From assembly GCA_035708085.1 (NCBI GenBank), contig DASSTE010000064.1:1-35490 (forward strand): a stretch of DNA of 35,490 bases, written 5' to 3'. How positions within the stretch are numbered: the stretch's first letter is position 1; every line of letters starts with the position of its first letter. Under the pieces are notes generated by a model, which saw nothing but the letters and a program-made list of their open reading frames with translations, did not search any database and was not told the DNA's origin. This document shows, one piece after another, positions 1 to 8,298 of the stretch. A program made the position numbers and the translations under genes. Origin of the DNA: DASSBR01 sp035708085 (GTDB taxonomy: Bacteria; Pseudomonadota; Gammaproteobacteria; Natronospirales; DASSBR01).

Positions 1-137
1 ATACTGGCCACGGAAAAAACTTGCCTAACCTGTTGATTTTATTGATGCGGAAAGTAGCGAATTCAACGTTTTTGAGTAGTGACAAAAACCGCTATTAATC
101 TTTATAATCAACGGGTTAGGCGTGGTTGCGCCTGTAT
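1..137. other. AT-rich end of a putative integrated element, no gene seen
   Basis: This stretch is visibly richer in A+T than the rest of the window and holds no supportable coding region. It abuts the tRNA fragment at 138-182 and contains an inverted repeat. I infer that it is the terminal non-coding sequence of an integrative element (prophage or genomic island) whose body lies to the left. No integrase gene is visible here, so the element type is unknown. Confidence 0.5.
23..121. repeat. Imperfect inverted repeat next to the attachment site
   Basis: The 20-base arms lie at 23-42 and 102-121. The right arm contains AATCAACGGGTTAGGC; the reverse complement of the left arm matches the whole right arm at 17 of 20 positions. 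Arms of this kind beside a tRNA attachment core are typical of tyrosine-integrase arm-type or accessory binding sites. That role is inference; the repeat itself is read directly. Confidence 0.6.
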
Positions 138-182
<45 letters not shown>

Positions 183-268
183 TTTCCCCGCCTCAAGTCT
201 CTGGTAAAATCCCGCTTTTCGAACCAATCAAAAGTCGCTCGTCGATTGCGGCGGGCCGGAGGCAGATC

Positions 269-1294
269 ATGGATTTTGAAGGACTGAATAAAACGGCGCG
301 AGCGCTGGTCACGGAAGGCAAGGGGATTCTCGCGGCGGACGAAAGCACCGGAACCATCAAGAAGCGCTTTGACGTGATCAACGTCGAGTCGACCGAAGAA
401 ACCCGTCGCGCGTATCGCGATTTGCTGTTCACGACGCCGGACATGGAGCGGTTCATCAGCGGCGTGATCCTCTATGACGAGACGATCCGCCAAAGCACCG
501 CCGACGGCACCCCCTTTCCCAAGCATCTGGCAGGCCTCGGCGTCATTCCTGGTATCAAGGTCGACAAGGGCGCGAAGCCGCTGGCCGGACATCCTGACGA
601 GAAGGTCACGGAAGGGCTGGACGGCCTGCGCGACCGGCTGAAGGAATACGCGGATCTGGGCGCGAAGTTCGCCAAATGGCGCGGCGTCATCACGATCGGT
701 GACGGGATTCCGAGCCACGCCTGCATCGCGGCCAACGCCCACGCGCTGGCGCGTTACGCGACGCTGTGCCAGGAAGCCGGGATTGTGCCGATCGTCGAAC
801 CGGAAGTGCTGATGGATGGTGCGCACGACATCGCGCGTTGCGAAGCCGTCACCGGTGCAACGCTGAAAGCCGTGTTCGATGCACTGGTGGAGCAGGGCGT
901 CCGCCTCGAGGGCATGCTACTCAAGCCGAACATGGTGATTTCGGGCGAGGACTGCCCGAAGCAGGCGAGTGTGGACGAAGTTGCCGCGGCGACCGTACGC
1001 TGCCTGCGCCGTTTTGTGCCTGCAGCAGTGCCGGGCATCGTCTTCCTGTCCGGCGGCCAGAGCGCGGAGCTTGCGACCGAGCATCTGAACGCCATGCACA
1101 AGCTGGGCCCGCATCCGTGGGCGCTCAGCTTTTCCTACGGGCGGGCGCTACAGGCGCCGGCACTCGAGCAGTGGCGCGGCAAGGAGAGCAACGTCGCGGC
1201 TGCGAAGCGGGCATTCCGCCATCGCGCCGAGTGCAATTCCGCCGCGACCCGCGGCGACTACTCCGCGACCATGGAGAAGCAGGCGGCAGCCTGA
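269..1294 (+). CDS. Class I fructose-bisphosphate aldolase
   Basis: Cleaves fructose 1,6-bisphosphate to dihydroxyacetone phosphate and glyceraldehyde 3-phosphate (and the reverse) in glycolysis and gluconeogenesis, in the cytosol. The 341-residue protein is the animal/plant-like, Schiff-base (metal-independent) type: GILAADESTGTI at 19-30, KFAKWRGV near 133-140, VEPEVLMDG near 177-185, and LLKPNMV with the Schiff-base lysine at about 219. The C-terminal GRALQAPALEQWRGK phosphate-binding region is intact. ATG at 269 is chosen because GGAGG at 258-262 sits six bases upstream. The frame stays open to 122, but that extension is translated tRNA remnant (it reads VQVVGGSNPLAPT) and is not coding. 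This is the first chromosomal gene after the att junction, with no obvious operon partner. Confidence 0.95.
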   Translation: MDFEGLNKTARALVTEGKGILAADESTGTIKKRFDVINVESTEETRRAYRDLLFTTPDMERFISGVILYDETIRQSTADGTPFPKHLAGLGVIPGIKVDKGAKPLAGHPDEKVTEGLDGLRDRLKEYADLGAKFAKWRGVITIGDGIPSHACIAANAHALARYATLCQEAGIVPIVEPEVLMDGAHDIARCEAVTGATLKAVFDALVEQGVRLEGMLLKPNMVISGEDCPKQASVDEVAAATVRCLRRFVPAAVPGIVFLSGGQSAELATEHLNAMHKLGPHPWALSFSYGRALQAPALEQWRGKESNVAAAKRAFRHRAECNSAATRGDYSATMEKQAAA

Positions 1295-1308
1295 CGCTGT
1301 CTTCGGCT

Positions 1309-1327
1309 GGCGCGGCATGGCCGCGCC
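1309..1327 (+). terminator. GC-rich perfect hairpin after the aldolase gene
   Basis: Eight-base arms GGCGCGGC and GCCGCGCC flank a three-base ATG loop, 15 bases after the aldolase stop. There is no U-tract behind it, so it is at best a weak or factor-assisted terminator or an mRNA 3'-end protecting stem. Confidence 0.4.
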
Positions 1328-1367
1328 CGCAATCGGCGCACTTCAATCCAATTACCCTGGGGAGCCG

Positions 1368-2177
1368 ATGACGGCGAGCAATCAGATTATCGAGATCCGC
1401 GGGCTGCGCTACATGCGCGGCGAGCACGTCATCTTCGACAATCTCGATATCGACATCGAGCGCGGCAAGATCACCGCGATCATGGGTCCGAGCGGCACCG
1501 GCAAGACGACGCTGCTCAGGCTGATCACGGGCCAGTTGCTGCCCGATCGCGGCCAGATCCTCGTCGACGGCGAGGATGTGCCGCGGCTGAGGACGAAAGA
1601 CCTGTACAAGCTGCGTCACCGGATGGGCATGCTGTTCCAGAACGGCGCGTTACTCACCGATCTGACGGTATTCGAGAACGTCGCGTTTCCGCTGCGCGAG
1701 CATACCGATCTGCCCGAAAGCCTGATCCGTCACCTGGTGCTGATGAAGCTTCAGGCGGTCGGCCTGCGCGGCACCTGGAACATGATGCCGGGTGACCTCT
1801 CGGGCGGCATGGCACGGCGTGTGGCGCTGGCGCGCGCGATCATCATGGATCCGCAGATGATTTTCTACGACGAGCCGTTCACCGGCCTCGATCCGATCTC
1901 GATGGGCGTCATCGTACGCCTGATCAAGATGCTCAACGACACGCTGAATCTCACCAGCATCATCGTCTCGCACGATGTCGCCGAGATCGCGACCGTCGCC
2001 GATCAGAGCTACCTGATCGCCGGCGGCCGGGTGCAGGCGCGCGGCACGCCGGAGGAACTGGAGCACAGTCCTTCGGCGCAGGTGCGCCAGTTCATGAAGG
2101 GCTTGGCCGACGGGCCGGTGCCGTTTCATTATCCGGGGCCGGATTATCGCGAGCAGCTGTTCGGCGAGGAGGTCTGA
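1368..2177 (+). CDS. mlaF: MlaF, ATP-binding subunit of the phospholipid ABC transporter
   Basis: ATPase of the inner-membrane MlaFEDB complex, which moves phospholipids between the inner membrane and periplasmic MlaC to keep the outer membrane asymmetric. The 269-residue protein has Walker A GPSGTGKTT at 40-48, the signature LSGGMARRVALARA, Walker B MIFYDEPFTGLDP and a switch histidine (VSHD). ATG 1368 gives the usual MlaF N-terminus (IIEIRGLRY); a purine-rich GGGGAG lies just upstream with short spacing, and an in-frame ATG at 1317 falls inside the preceding hairpin. First gene of mlaFEDCB; its TGA overlaps the mlaE ATG by one base (TGATG), implying translational coupling. Confidence 0.96.
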   Translation: MTASNQIIEIRGLRYMRGEHVIFDNLDIDIERGKITAIMGPSGTGKTTLLRLITGQLLPDRGQILVDGEDVPRLRTKDLYKLRHRMGMLFQNGALLTDLTVFENVAFPLREHTDLPESLIRHLVLMKLQAVGLRGTWNMMPGDLSGGMARRVALARAIIMDPQMIFYDEPFTGLDPISMGVIVRLIKMLNDTLNLTSIIVSHDVAEIATVADQSYLIAGGRVQARGTPEELEHSPSAQVRQFMKGLADGPVPFHYPGPDYREQLFGEEV

Positions 2178-2956
2178 TGGCGGTCTTGCGGTACTTGCGT
2201 TATTCGATCCAGGACTTCATCGAAACCTTCGGTGCATCGCAGCTGTTCCTGGCGCGCCTGCTGGCGTATTCGCCGCGCACCCTGGTCCGCCCGCGGCTGG
2301 TGATTCACCAGATCTATTCGGTGGGCGCCGGCGCGGTTGTCCTGATCGCCTTTTCGGGCTTCTTCGTCGGCCTGGTGATGGCGCTGCAAAGCTACCAGTC
2401 GCTGTCCAAGTTCGGTGCCACCGGCGAGGTCGGGACGCTGCTCGCGCTGGCGCTGTTCCGCGAACTTGGGCCGGTGATTACGGCGCTGCTGTTCGTCGGC
2501 CGCTCCGGCACCCAACTCGCGTCCGAGATCGGCCTGATGCGTGCCACCGACCAACTCTCCGGTATGCAGATGATGGCGGTCGATCCGATTCGCCGCATTA
2601 TCGTGCCGCGATTTCTTGCCGGCGCCATTTCATTGCCGCTGCTGGCAATGATTTTCAGCGCGATCGGCATTCTCGGGGGTTACATTCTGGTGGTGCTGTA
2701 CCTGGGCGTCGACCCCGGCGCGTTCTGGGGCCAGATGCGTGCCAACGTCGCGCTGGTCAACGACATCCTCAACGGCTTTTTCAAGGCCATCATCTTCGGC
2801 GGCGTGGTGACGATGATCGCGCTGTTCGAAGGCTATAACGCCTGGCCGACGGCCGAGGGCGTCGGCCGCGCCACCACGCGCACGGTGGTGATCAGCTCGA
2901 TCACGATCTTCGCGCTCGACTATATCCTCACCGCGTTCATGTACAGGGGCATTTAG
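2177..2956 (+). CDS. mlaE: MlaE, permease of the phospholipid ABC transporter
   Basis: Integral inner-membrane subunit that forms the lipid cavity with MlaF (ATPase) and the MlaD hexamer. The 259 residues match the usual MlaE length and show the family's amphipathic N-terminal segment followed by several long hydrophobic helices (GAVVLIAFSGFFVGLVMAL; FLAGAISLPLLAMIFSAIG; near the C-terminus TVVISSITIFALDYILTAF). The conserved ELGPVITALLFVGRSGTQLASEIGLMR-type region is present around 95-120. It begins on the last base of the mlaF stop codon and ends 21 bases before mlaD. No anomaly seen. Confidence 0.95.
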   Translation: MAVLRYLRYSIQDFIETFGASQLFLARLLAYSPRTLVRPRLVIHQIYSVGAGAVVLIAFSGFFVGLVMALQSYQSLSKFGATGEVGTLLALALFRELGPVITALLFVGRSGTQLASEIGLMRATDQLSGMQMMAVDPIRRIIVPRFLAGAISLPLLAMIFSAIGILGGYILVVLYLGVDPGAFWGQMRANVALVNDILNGFFKAIIFGGVVTMIALFEGYNAWPTAEGVGRATTRTVVISSITIFALDYILTAFMYRGI

Positions 2957-2977
2957 AAATATGTGCAGGGGTTACGA

Positions 2978-3451
2978 ATGAAACAGACACGAGCGGTGGA
3001 GTTTGGAACGGGGCTTTTTATCCTGTTCGGCATTCTGGCGTTATTTTTCCTCGCGACGCAGACCACCAATTTTCAGTACGTATCCGGCAACGCCTACCAG
3101 GTGACCGCAGTGTTCCAGAACATCGGCGGCCTGAAGGTGCGCGCGCCCGTCAGCATGGCGGGCGTCAAGATCGGCCGGGTTACCGCGATCGATCTCGATC
3201 CGCAACGCCTCGAAGCGGTCGTGACGATCAGCATCGACCAGAAGTATGACAAGCTGCCCAAGGATACCGCGGCGAGCATTCTGACGGCCGGCCTGCTGGG
3301 CGAGCAGTATATTGGCCTGAGCCCCGGCGCCTCGAGCGAATATTTGCAGAACGGCGACCGGATTCAGTTTACCCAATCGGCTATCATCCTCGAGCATCTG
3401 ATCGGCCAGTTCATCGCCGGTATGGGTTCATCGAGTTCATCGGAGAAATGA
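2978..3451 (+). CDS. mlaD: MlaD, MCE-domain lipid-binding subunit
   Basis: Membrane-anchored MCE protein that forms a periplasm-facing hexameric ring on MlaE and hands lipid to or from MlaC. It has one N-terminal transmembrane helix (about residues 11-30, FGTGLFILFGILALFFLA) and a single MCE domain containing NIGGLKVRAPVSMAGVKIG. ATG 2978 is preferred: AGGGG at 2967-2971 is six bases upstream, and MKQTRAVEF is the usual start; a GTG at 2963 is in frame but poorly placed. At 157 residues it is somewhat shorter than E. coli MlaD (about 183), mainly at the C-terminus, where it ends in a Ser-rich tail. Confidence 0.95.
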   Translation: MKQTRAVEFGTGLFILFGILALFFLATQTTNFQYVSGNAYQVTAVFQNIGGLKVRAPVSMAGVKIGRVTAIDLDPQRLEAVVTISIDQKYDKLPKDTAASILTAGLLGEQYIGLSPGASSEYLQNGDRIQFTQSAIILEHLIGQFIAGMGSSSSSEK

Positions 3452-3453
3452 CA

Positions 3454-4104
3454 ATGATGTACAAGCTATTTTTGCCGTTCGCGCTGATCGCAGGACTGCT
3501 GGCGCTGTCGCCGGCCTTTGCCGCCACTTCGAGCAACAGCAACATCACTCCGCCGGACAAGGTTGTCGAGCAGACGGCGACCGACGTGCTCAGCACCATC
3601 CGCAACAACCAGAAGAAGTTCAGCCACAATCCGCACGCCGTGTACGAGCTCGTCCAGAAGGATATGGCGCCGCATTTCGACTTCGATTACGCGGCCCGAC
3701 TGGTCCTCGGTCGGCACTGGCGCGATGCCAGCGAGCAGCAACGCAAAGCCTTCATCGAGGCGTTCGAACACTATCTCGTCAACAGCTATGCCGACGAACT
3801 GGTGAAGCAGGCTGGTGCGAAGGTAAAAGTGGAGCCGTTTCGCGGCTCGGCGAGCGATGAGCGCGCCAATATCCGCACTACGGTCGTTCCGGAAAACGGC
3901 AAGCCGATCCAGGTCGACTATGCAATGCATCGCACCGACGATGGCTGGAAGGCCTTTGACGTTCGCGCCGAAGGTATTTCGTACGTGATGAGCTATCGCA
4001 ATACCTTCGACAACGAAATCAACCAGACGAGCCTCGACGCGCTGATCAAGCGGTTGCAACAGAAGACCAAGGCGAAGGAAACCACCAGCAAGGCCCGTTC
4101 GTAG
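3454..4104 (+). CDS. mlaC: MlaC, periplasmic phospholipid-binding shuttle
   Basis: Soluble periplasmic carrier that transfers phospholipid between outer-membrane MlaA (with a porin) and inner-membrane MlaFEDB. A clean Sec signal peptide (YKLFLPFALIAGLLALSPAFA) precedes the MlaC/Ttg2D fold, with family features such as FDFDYAARLVLGRHWRDAS and YRNTFDNEI. Two starts are possible: ATG 3448 overlaps the mlaD stop (ATGA), but GGAG at 3442-3445 is only two bases from it and eight bases from ATG 3454, so I prefer 3454 (216 residues). Fourth gene of the operon; its TAG overlaps the GTG start of mlaB by one base. Confidence 0.94.
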   Translation: MMYKLFLPFALIAGLLALSPAFAATSSNSNITPPDKVVEQTATDVLSTIRNNQKKFSHNPHAVYELVQKDMAPHFDFDYAARLVLGRHWRDASEQQRKAFIEAFEHYLVNSYADELVKQAGAKVKVEPFRGSASDERANIRTTVVPENGKPIQVDYAMHRTDDGWKAFDVRAEGISYVMSYRNTFDNEINQTSLDALIKRLQQKTKAKETTSKARS

Positions 4105-4424
4105 TGGGGCAAGGGATTGAGCTGGAAAGCCTCGGCAACGGCCGCTTCCTGGTCAGCGGCGCGTTGACTTTCGCGACCGCGAATATGGCGCTCGCCGAAA
4201 GTCAGCGCCTGTTCGAACATTTCCAGGAACTCGACCTCGACCTGGCGCATGTCGACGAAAGCGACAGTGCCGGGCTCGCTGTATTAATCGAATGGGTTAG
4301 CCGTGCCGGTCGCGACGGCAAGGAAATCCGCTTGCGGCATGTGCCGCGGCAGCTCGAAGCGCTTGCCGTGATCAGCGAGGTCGAAAGCCTGCTGCCGATA
4401 GTCGAGGAGGAGGCGGAAGCCTAG
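4104..4424 (+). CDS. mlaB: MlaB, STAS-domain regulator of the Mla ATPase
   Basis: Small cytoplasmic STAS protein that binds MlaF and supports assembly and activity of MlaFEDB. The 106 residues hold the STAS core, including the loop VDESDSAGLAVLIEW with the D-S-A-G-L motif where STAS proteins carry their regulatory Ser/Thr. The start is GTG at 4104, overlapping the mlaC TAG (TAGTG), so translation is probably coupled. The gene ends in the four-base palindrome CTAG, which is also the stop of mlaA on the other strand. Confidence 0.9.
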   Translation: MGQGIELESLGNGRFLVSGALTFATANMALAESQRLFEHFQELDLDLAHVDESDSAGLAVLIEWVSRAGRDGKEIRLRHVPRQLEALAVISEVESLLPIVEEEAEA

Positions 4425-5182
4425 TCCGAACCGGAATCGTCCGGCGGCAGATCGGGATATTGCGGCGGCGGCGGATTGCCGTCGTAGATCAGGAACTGGC
4501 GGTGCTGCAGGAACGCATCGCGGATGAAGACGTACGGGTCGAACGCATTCTCCACCTGGCCCTGAAGGTCGAGCAACTGGGCGCGCTGGTCGATCCCGTA
4601 GAAAATGATCGTGGCGTCGCGGGTGCCGGCGTCATTGATTTCGTAAATGCTGGCCGGATTGTAGACGCCGTCGGCGTAGCGGCCGAACGCATCGCGGAAC
4701 GTACTCGGCCCGAGAAGCGGCAGCACCAGGTATGGGCCGCTGGGCACGCCCCAGACCGCAAGCGTCTGGCCCAGATCCTCGTCGTGCTGTTCCAGCCCCA
4801 TCGGCGTCGCCACATCGAACAGCCCCAGCACGCCGAAAGTGGAATTCGCCAGGAAGCGGCCTGTATCCGCGCCAGTCTGCTCGAACTTGCCCTGCAGCAG
4901 ATCGTTGACGATCACGATCGGCTCTTCCAGATTCAAAAAGAAGTTGTGAACGCTCGTCTGAACCGGCATGGGCGTGACGTCAACATACGTCTTCGTCACC
5001 GGCCGGACGACGATATCGTCCATGACGCTGTTCATCGTCGCGGTAATCCGGTTCAGGCGCTGCAGCGGATCCGGCGCCAGCGCACCAGACTGCGACGGCG
5101 CGGTGGCGCAGCCGGCCAGAAGCAGGGTGGCGGCGGCCGCAAGCAGTCGTCCGCCGGTCAGGGCGGTGGATCGCTCGATCAC
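4421..5182 (-). CDS. mlaA: MlaA (VacJ) outer-membrane lipoprotein
   Basis: Outer-membrane lipoprotein that removes mislocalised phospholipid from the outer leaflet and passes it to MlaC. The lipobox LLLAGC is near residue 25 of the chosen start; the conserved body includes DPLQRLNR, NFFLNLEEPIVIVNDLLQGK, RFLANSTFGVLGLFD and WGVPSGPYLVLPLLGPS. The GTG at 5182 (253 residues) is chosen because it yields a compact lipoprotein signal. The frame is open to 5245, but that would overlap bepA by 59 bases. The Shine-Dalgarno is weak. It follows bepA by four bases (one operon) and converges on mlaFEDCB with stops overlapping in CTAG. Confidence 0.94.
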   Translation of the reverse strand: MIERSTALTGGRLLAAAATLLLAGCATAPSQSGALAPDPLQRLNRITATMNSVMDDIVVRPVTKTYVDVTPMPVQTSVHNFFLNLEEPIVIVNDLLQGKFEQTGADTGRFLANSTFGVLGLFDVATPMGLEQHDEDLGQTLAVWGVPSGPYLVLPLLGPSTFRDAFGRYADGVYNPASIYEINDAGTRDATIIFYGIDQRAQLLDLQGQVENAFDPYVFIRDAFLQHRQFLIYDGNPPPPQYPDLPPDDSGSD

Positions 5183-5186
5183 GTTG

Positions 5187-6749
5187 TTATTGCTCTCTCG
5201 GGGGCGGTGGTGGCAGGAAGCCCGGCCCATAAGGCTCCGGCACACGCTGAACGCCGAAGTGCCAGCTCATCTGGTTGCGCGCATCCTTCTTGTGCATCTT
5301 GCGCGCCTTCTGCAGATCTTCGAGCCGTGCCCGGTAGCGTGCCTTTTCATAGGAATCGGGATGGGCATCGTCCAGCGCCAGTCGGATTTGCGTAATGGCC
5401 GCGTCTAGCTTGCCGTTCAACTCGTAGTACTGCGACAGGTAATAGCGCGCCTCGCCGAGGTTGCCTGCCTGACTCGAGGCTTCCGCCAGCAGGTGCAGTA
5501 CCAGCGGATTGTTACCATTGTCCATGGCCGCATTTTGCAGCACCGTTTTGGCATCGCCGGCACGATTGGCCGCCAGCAGAGCCTGCGCCTGATCTACCTG
5601 GACCGCGAGGCTGTCAGGGAATATTTTTGCGGTATGCTCGAACGTCGCAAGTGCCTTATCGGTCTCGCCGTTTTTAAGTTCGGCATTTCCAACACCGAGA
5701 TGGTAAGCCACCACGTCCGGGTGCTTGTCGAGTAGTGGAGTCAGGATCGCGAGCGCCTTGCCGGGACGATTCATGCGGATCAGACAGAGGGCGCGGCCGT
5801 AGGCGATCGCGTTCTTGCCGGTTTCCGACAGCTTGCTCGTATCGATGCCATTGAAATAGGCCAACGCGTCTTCGACACGGTCGGCGACCAGCACCCGCGC
5901 TCGCGCACGCATCAGCAAATAGCTGCGACTGTCCTTGTGCGTGATCTTCGGCATCTGGTGAGCGCGTTCGCTGGCGTCACTGATGCGGACGGTGTCCATC
6001 GGATGGTCGATCAGGAAGGCGGGCGGCTTCAGTTCGCCGCGCGACATGATCTCGAATTTCTGGAACATCTGCGCCATGCCGTCGGGGTTGTAGCCGGCGC
6101 GCGCCATGAAGCCGATACCGACGCGATCGGCTTCCTCTTCGTCATGACGGGTGAAGTTGATCTGGTGCTGAATGATGGCCGCCTGCGTTCCCATGATCGT
6201 CGCCATGCCGACCTGCGGATTACCCGTCGCGGCGCCGAGGATAATGCCGCCCAGCAAGCCCGCCAGCTCCTTCCAGCCCATGCCTTGCATGTCGGCCACC
6301 TGGCGCGCCATATGATGCTGGGTCACATGCGCGGTTTCATGCGCGATAACGCCAGCCAGCTCATTTTCATTATCGGTTGCGGTGAACAGCCCCGTGAAAA
6401 TGGCGACATTCCGGCCCGGAAAGGCAAACGAATTCATGACCGGCGTGGCGATGACGTAATAGTGGATATTCATCCCCGGCGAATCGCTTTGCGCTGCAAT
6501 GCGATGGCCGACGTCCCGAATGTAATTCGTAACCAGCGGATCCTGCAGGATGAGGTCGTAGCGGCGCAACTGAACCAGTTCCTGGCGGCCGATTTCATCC
6601 AGCTCGGCGGGGCTGATGGCACCGCCGCCCGGGTCGCCCAACCGGGGCAGGTCGTATCTGCCGGGCACAGCGTCGGCGTTGGCCGCAAAGCCGGCGCAGG
6701 GCGCCAGCCCGACCATCAACGCCAGCAAAGTCCAGGCCAAGCGTTTCAT
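5187..6749 (-). CDS. bepA: BepA-like periplasmic M48 metalloprotease/chaperone with TPRs
   Basis: Periplasmic zinc protease and chaperone-like factor that supports LptD maturation and degrades stalled outer-membrane proteins. The 520-residue protein has a signal peptide (RLAWTLLALMVGLAPCAGFA), an M48 domain with zinc motif HETAH at about 137-141 and the third-ligand region DEEEADRVG, then a TPR-rich C-terminal half. Length and order agree with E. coli BepA (487). ATG 6749 is just before the signal peptide and is preceded by TATAAT with only six bases between, with no Shine-Dalgarno, so the mRNA may be leaderless. Co-transcribed with mlaA, pairing two outer-membrane quality-control functions. 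Confidence 0.92.
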   Translation of the reverse strand: MKRLAWTLLALMVGLAPCAGFAANADAVPGRYDLPRLGDPGGGAISPAELDEIGRQELVQLRRYDLILQDPLVTNYIRDVGHRIAAQSDSPGMNIHYYVIATPVMNSFAFPGRNVAIFTGLFTATDNENELAGVIAHETAHVTQHHMARQVADMQGMGWKELAGLLGGIILGAATGNPQVGMATIMGTQAAIIQHQINFTRHDEEEADRVGIGFMARAGYNPDGMAQMFQKFEIMSRGELKPPAFLIDHPMDTVRISDASERAHQMPKITHKDSRSYLLMRARARVLVADRVEDALAYFNGIDTSKLSETGKNAIAYGRALCLIRMNRPGKALAILTPLLDKHPDVVAYHLGVGNAELKNGETDKALATFEHTAKIFPDSLAVQVDQAQALLAANRAGDAKTVLQNAAMDNGNNPLVLHLLAEASSQAGNLGEARYYLSQYYELNGKLDAAITQIRLALDDAHPDSYEKARYRARLEDLQKARKMHKKDARNQMSWHFGVQRVPEPYGPGFLPPPPPREQ

Positions 6750-6755
6750 GTCCGC

Positions 6756-6761
6756 ATTATA
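6756..6761 (-). promoter_or_regulatory. -10 box of the bepA-mlaA operon
   Basis: A perfect TATAAT on the minus strand, separated from the bepA ATG by GCGGAC. A start site about six to seven bases downstream would fall on the ATG itself. No convincing -35 is seen, partly because the upstream bases form the large hairpin. Confidence 0.6.
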
Positions 6762-6769
6762 GCGCAGTG

Positions 6770-6807
6770 GTGGTCGTTCAAAGCGCAATATCGCTTCGAA
6801 GGACCAC
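6770..6807 (-). terminator. Long imperfect hairpin between fadL and bepA
   Basis: Arms GTGGTC / GACCAC, TTC / GAA and AAGCG / CGCTT pair around the loop ATATTG, with two single mismatches. It starts at the fadL stop codon. There is no U-tract on the fadL strand, so a classical intrinsic terminator is not shown; it could end fadL transcription with Rho or protect the fadL 3' end. It directly abuts the bepA promoter. Confidence 0.5.
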
Positions 6808-8141
6808 TAAAAACCGTAGCGGAATCCAATCGACACGATATCTGTGGCGACGTCGTAAGTACCGACCAGGTGATCGCCGCTCTGGCCAATCTGGTCGATC
6901 GGGATATTGTCGCCGACGAACAGGTGCGCGTAGCCGATATCGAGGTCCAGGGCATTGCTCAAATGCCAGGTTGCCCCGAGCGCGATCCACTTACGGGTGT
7001 CGCCCGGCAGTCGCGGCGTCCGGTATTGGTCCTGTATCGGGGTCTGGTCATAGGCGAGTCCGCCACGGAAGGTCCAGGCATCGTTGTAGTGCCAGTCGAC
7101 GCCGACGCTGTAGCGCCAGCTGTTCTGCCAGTTTTCGGGCTGGGTCGTGTCCGGCTGCTTGGGATTCTGGAAATCGATGTTGATCGCGTCGAAGCTGTTC
7201 CAGCCCATCCACGTGACGTCGGCGCTGATCGTCCAGCGGTCGTTGAGTTCGTGCGCGAAGCTCAGGCTGGCCTGTGCCGGCGTCTTGATGCTGGTGCTGG
7301 CGCTCCCGTCCTGGAACAGGCCCTGCGCGGCGAACAACGCCGGTACCGCTTCGAAACGCACCTTGCCGTCGATGTCGTGATTGATGCTGCTGCGATAGGT
7401 GAAGCCGACCTTGGTCTTGCCGAAATTGGCCAACACGCCGACATTCCAGCCGTAGCCGGTATCGTTGCCGCTGAGGCCGAAATAGCCGTCGTGGCTCTGC
7501 GGCGAGAGTCCGAGACTGGAGCACGTCACCGGATCGAGCGCCCCGAAGCAGGCAGCGCCATAGTCGATGTCGCTGGTGAGTTTGGCGGTGAAGTACTGGA
7601 TATCCACGCCGAGGCCAATCGACCAGATGTCATTGATTTGCCAGGCAACGGTCGGTGTCAGGTTGACACCCGCGACGCCGCTGTAAATCGCTTGATAGCG
7701 GGCAATTGAATCCGGCGGGTAATCCGTATTCAGGCCGTAAGGGGCGTAGAGACCGACGCCGAAGGCCCAGCCGTTGTTGAGCGGCGTGCCGAAGAACAGC
7801 GACGGCACGTAGCCGGGTTTGTTCGCGCCACCATCTTCAGGACCCGACAGCGGGCGGCCCGCTGCATCGACCGCGATCTCCTTGGTGAAATCCGCCTGCA
7901 GATCGATCCAGGTGAGGCTACCCATGACCTGCGGCTGCGTCAGTTCCGTCAGCCCGGCAGGGTTATAGAAGATCGAGCTGGCGTCGTTCACCAGAGCCGC
8001 GCCGCCCGAATGGGCACGACCTAGGCTGCGCGCGCTTTGTTCCAGCAGCGCAAAACCGCCCGCGTGGGCGAGTCCCGGAAGCACGACGGCCGCCGCCGTG
8101 GCCAGGGAAACAGCCAGTTTGATACCCGCTTTATGATTCAT
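6807..8141 (-). CDS. fadL: FadL/OmpP1-family outer-membrane hydrophobic-compound transporter
   Basis: Outer-membrane beta-barrel for uptake of long-chain fatty acids or other hydrophobic molecules. The 444 residues start with a signal peptide ending near PGLAHA; the mature N-terminus GGFALLEQSARSLGRAHSGGAALVNDASSIFYNPAGLTEL is the diagnostic FadL hatch region. The C-terminus ends FRYGF with the terminal aromatic residue of outer-membrane proteins. GGGGA seven bases upstream supports ATG 8141. It is transcribed alone, divergently from the PerM-like gene. A beta-oxidation enzyme is encoded at 18-20 kb, so fatty acids are plausible substrates, but specificity cannot be read. Confidence 0.92.
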   Translation of the reverse strand: MNHKAGIKLAVSLATAAAVVLPGLAHAGGFALLEQSARSLGRAHSGGAALVNDASSIFYNPAGLTELTQPQVMGSLTWIDLQADFTKEIAVDAAGRPLSGPEDGGANKPGYVPSLFFGTPLNNGWAFGVGLYAPYGLNTDYPPDSIARYQAIYSGVAGVNLTPTVAWQINDIWSIGLGVDIQYFTAKLTSDIDYGAACFGALDPVTCSSLGLSPQSHDGYFGLSGNDTGYGWNVGVLANFGKTKVGFTYRSSINHDIDGKVRFEAVPALFAAQGLFQDGSASTSIKTPAQASLSFAHELNDRWTISADVTWMGWNSFDAINIDFQNPKQPDTTQPENWQNSWRYSVGVDWHYNDAWTFRGGLAYDQTPIQDQYRTPRLPGDTRKWIALGATWHLSNALDLDIGYAHLFVGDNIPIDQIGQSGDHLVGTYDVATDIVSIGFRYGF

Positions 8142-8298
8142 GGTGATCCCCGCTTGTGGTTAATGGTCCACTGCCCGCCCTATTGAAGCATAGCCAAGGC
8201 CAAATTGTAATCTCCGGCCATTCCGGCGCATCGCCGCCGCCAGTGCGCGCATGTTATAAAGGGCGGCGGTAAACCAACGACAAGGGCAGTTCGAGCGC
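8142..8298. promoter_or_regulatory. Divergent intergenic region fadL / PerM-like gene
   Basis: The only promoter space for both genes. On the plus strand TATAAA at 8255-8260 is a -10 candidate for the PerM-like gene; on the minus strand TACAAT (8204-8209) is a -10 candidate for fadL. No good -35 partner is seen for either. A GC-rich inverted repeat (CGCCGCC near 8231-8240, GGCGGCGG near 8261-8269) brackets the TATAAA element. Confidence 0.4.

Noticed and set aside
5937..7709. Long plus-strand open frame (590 codons) across bepA and fadL
   Set aside because: Spans two well-supported minus-strand genes and their promoter; composition is that of an antisense shadow.
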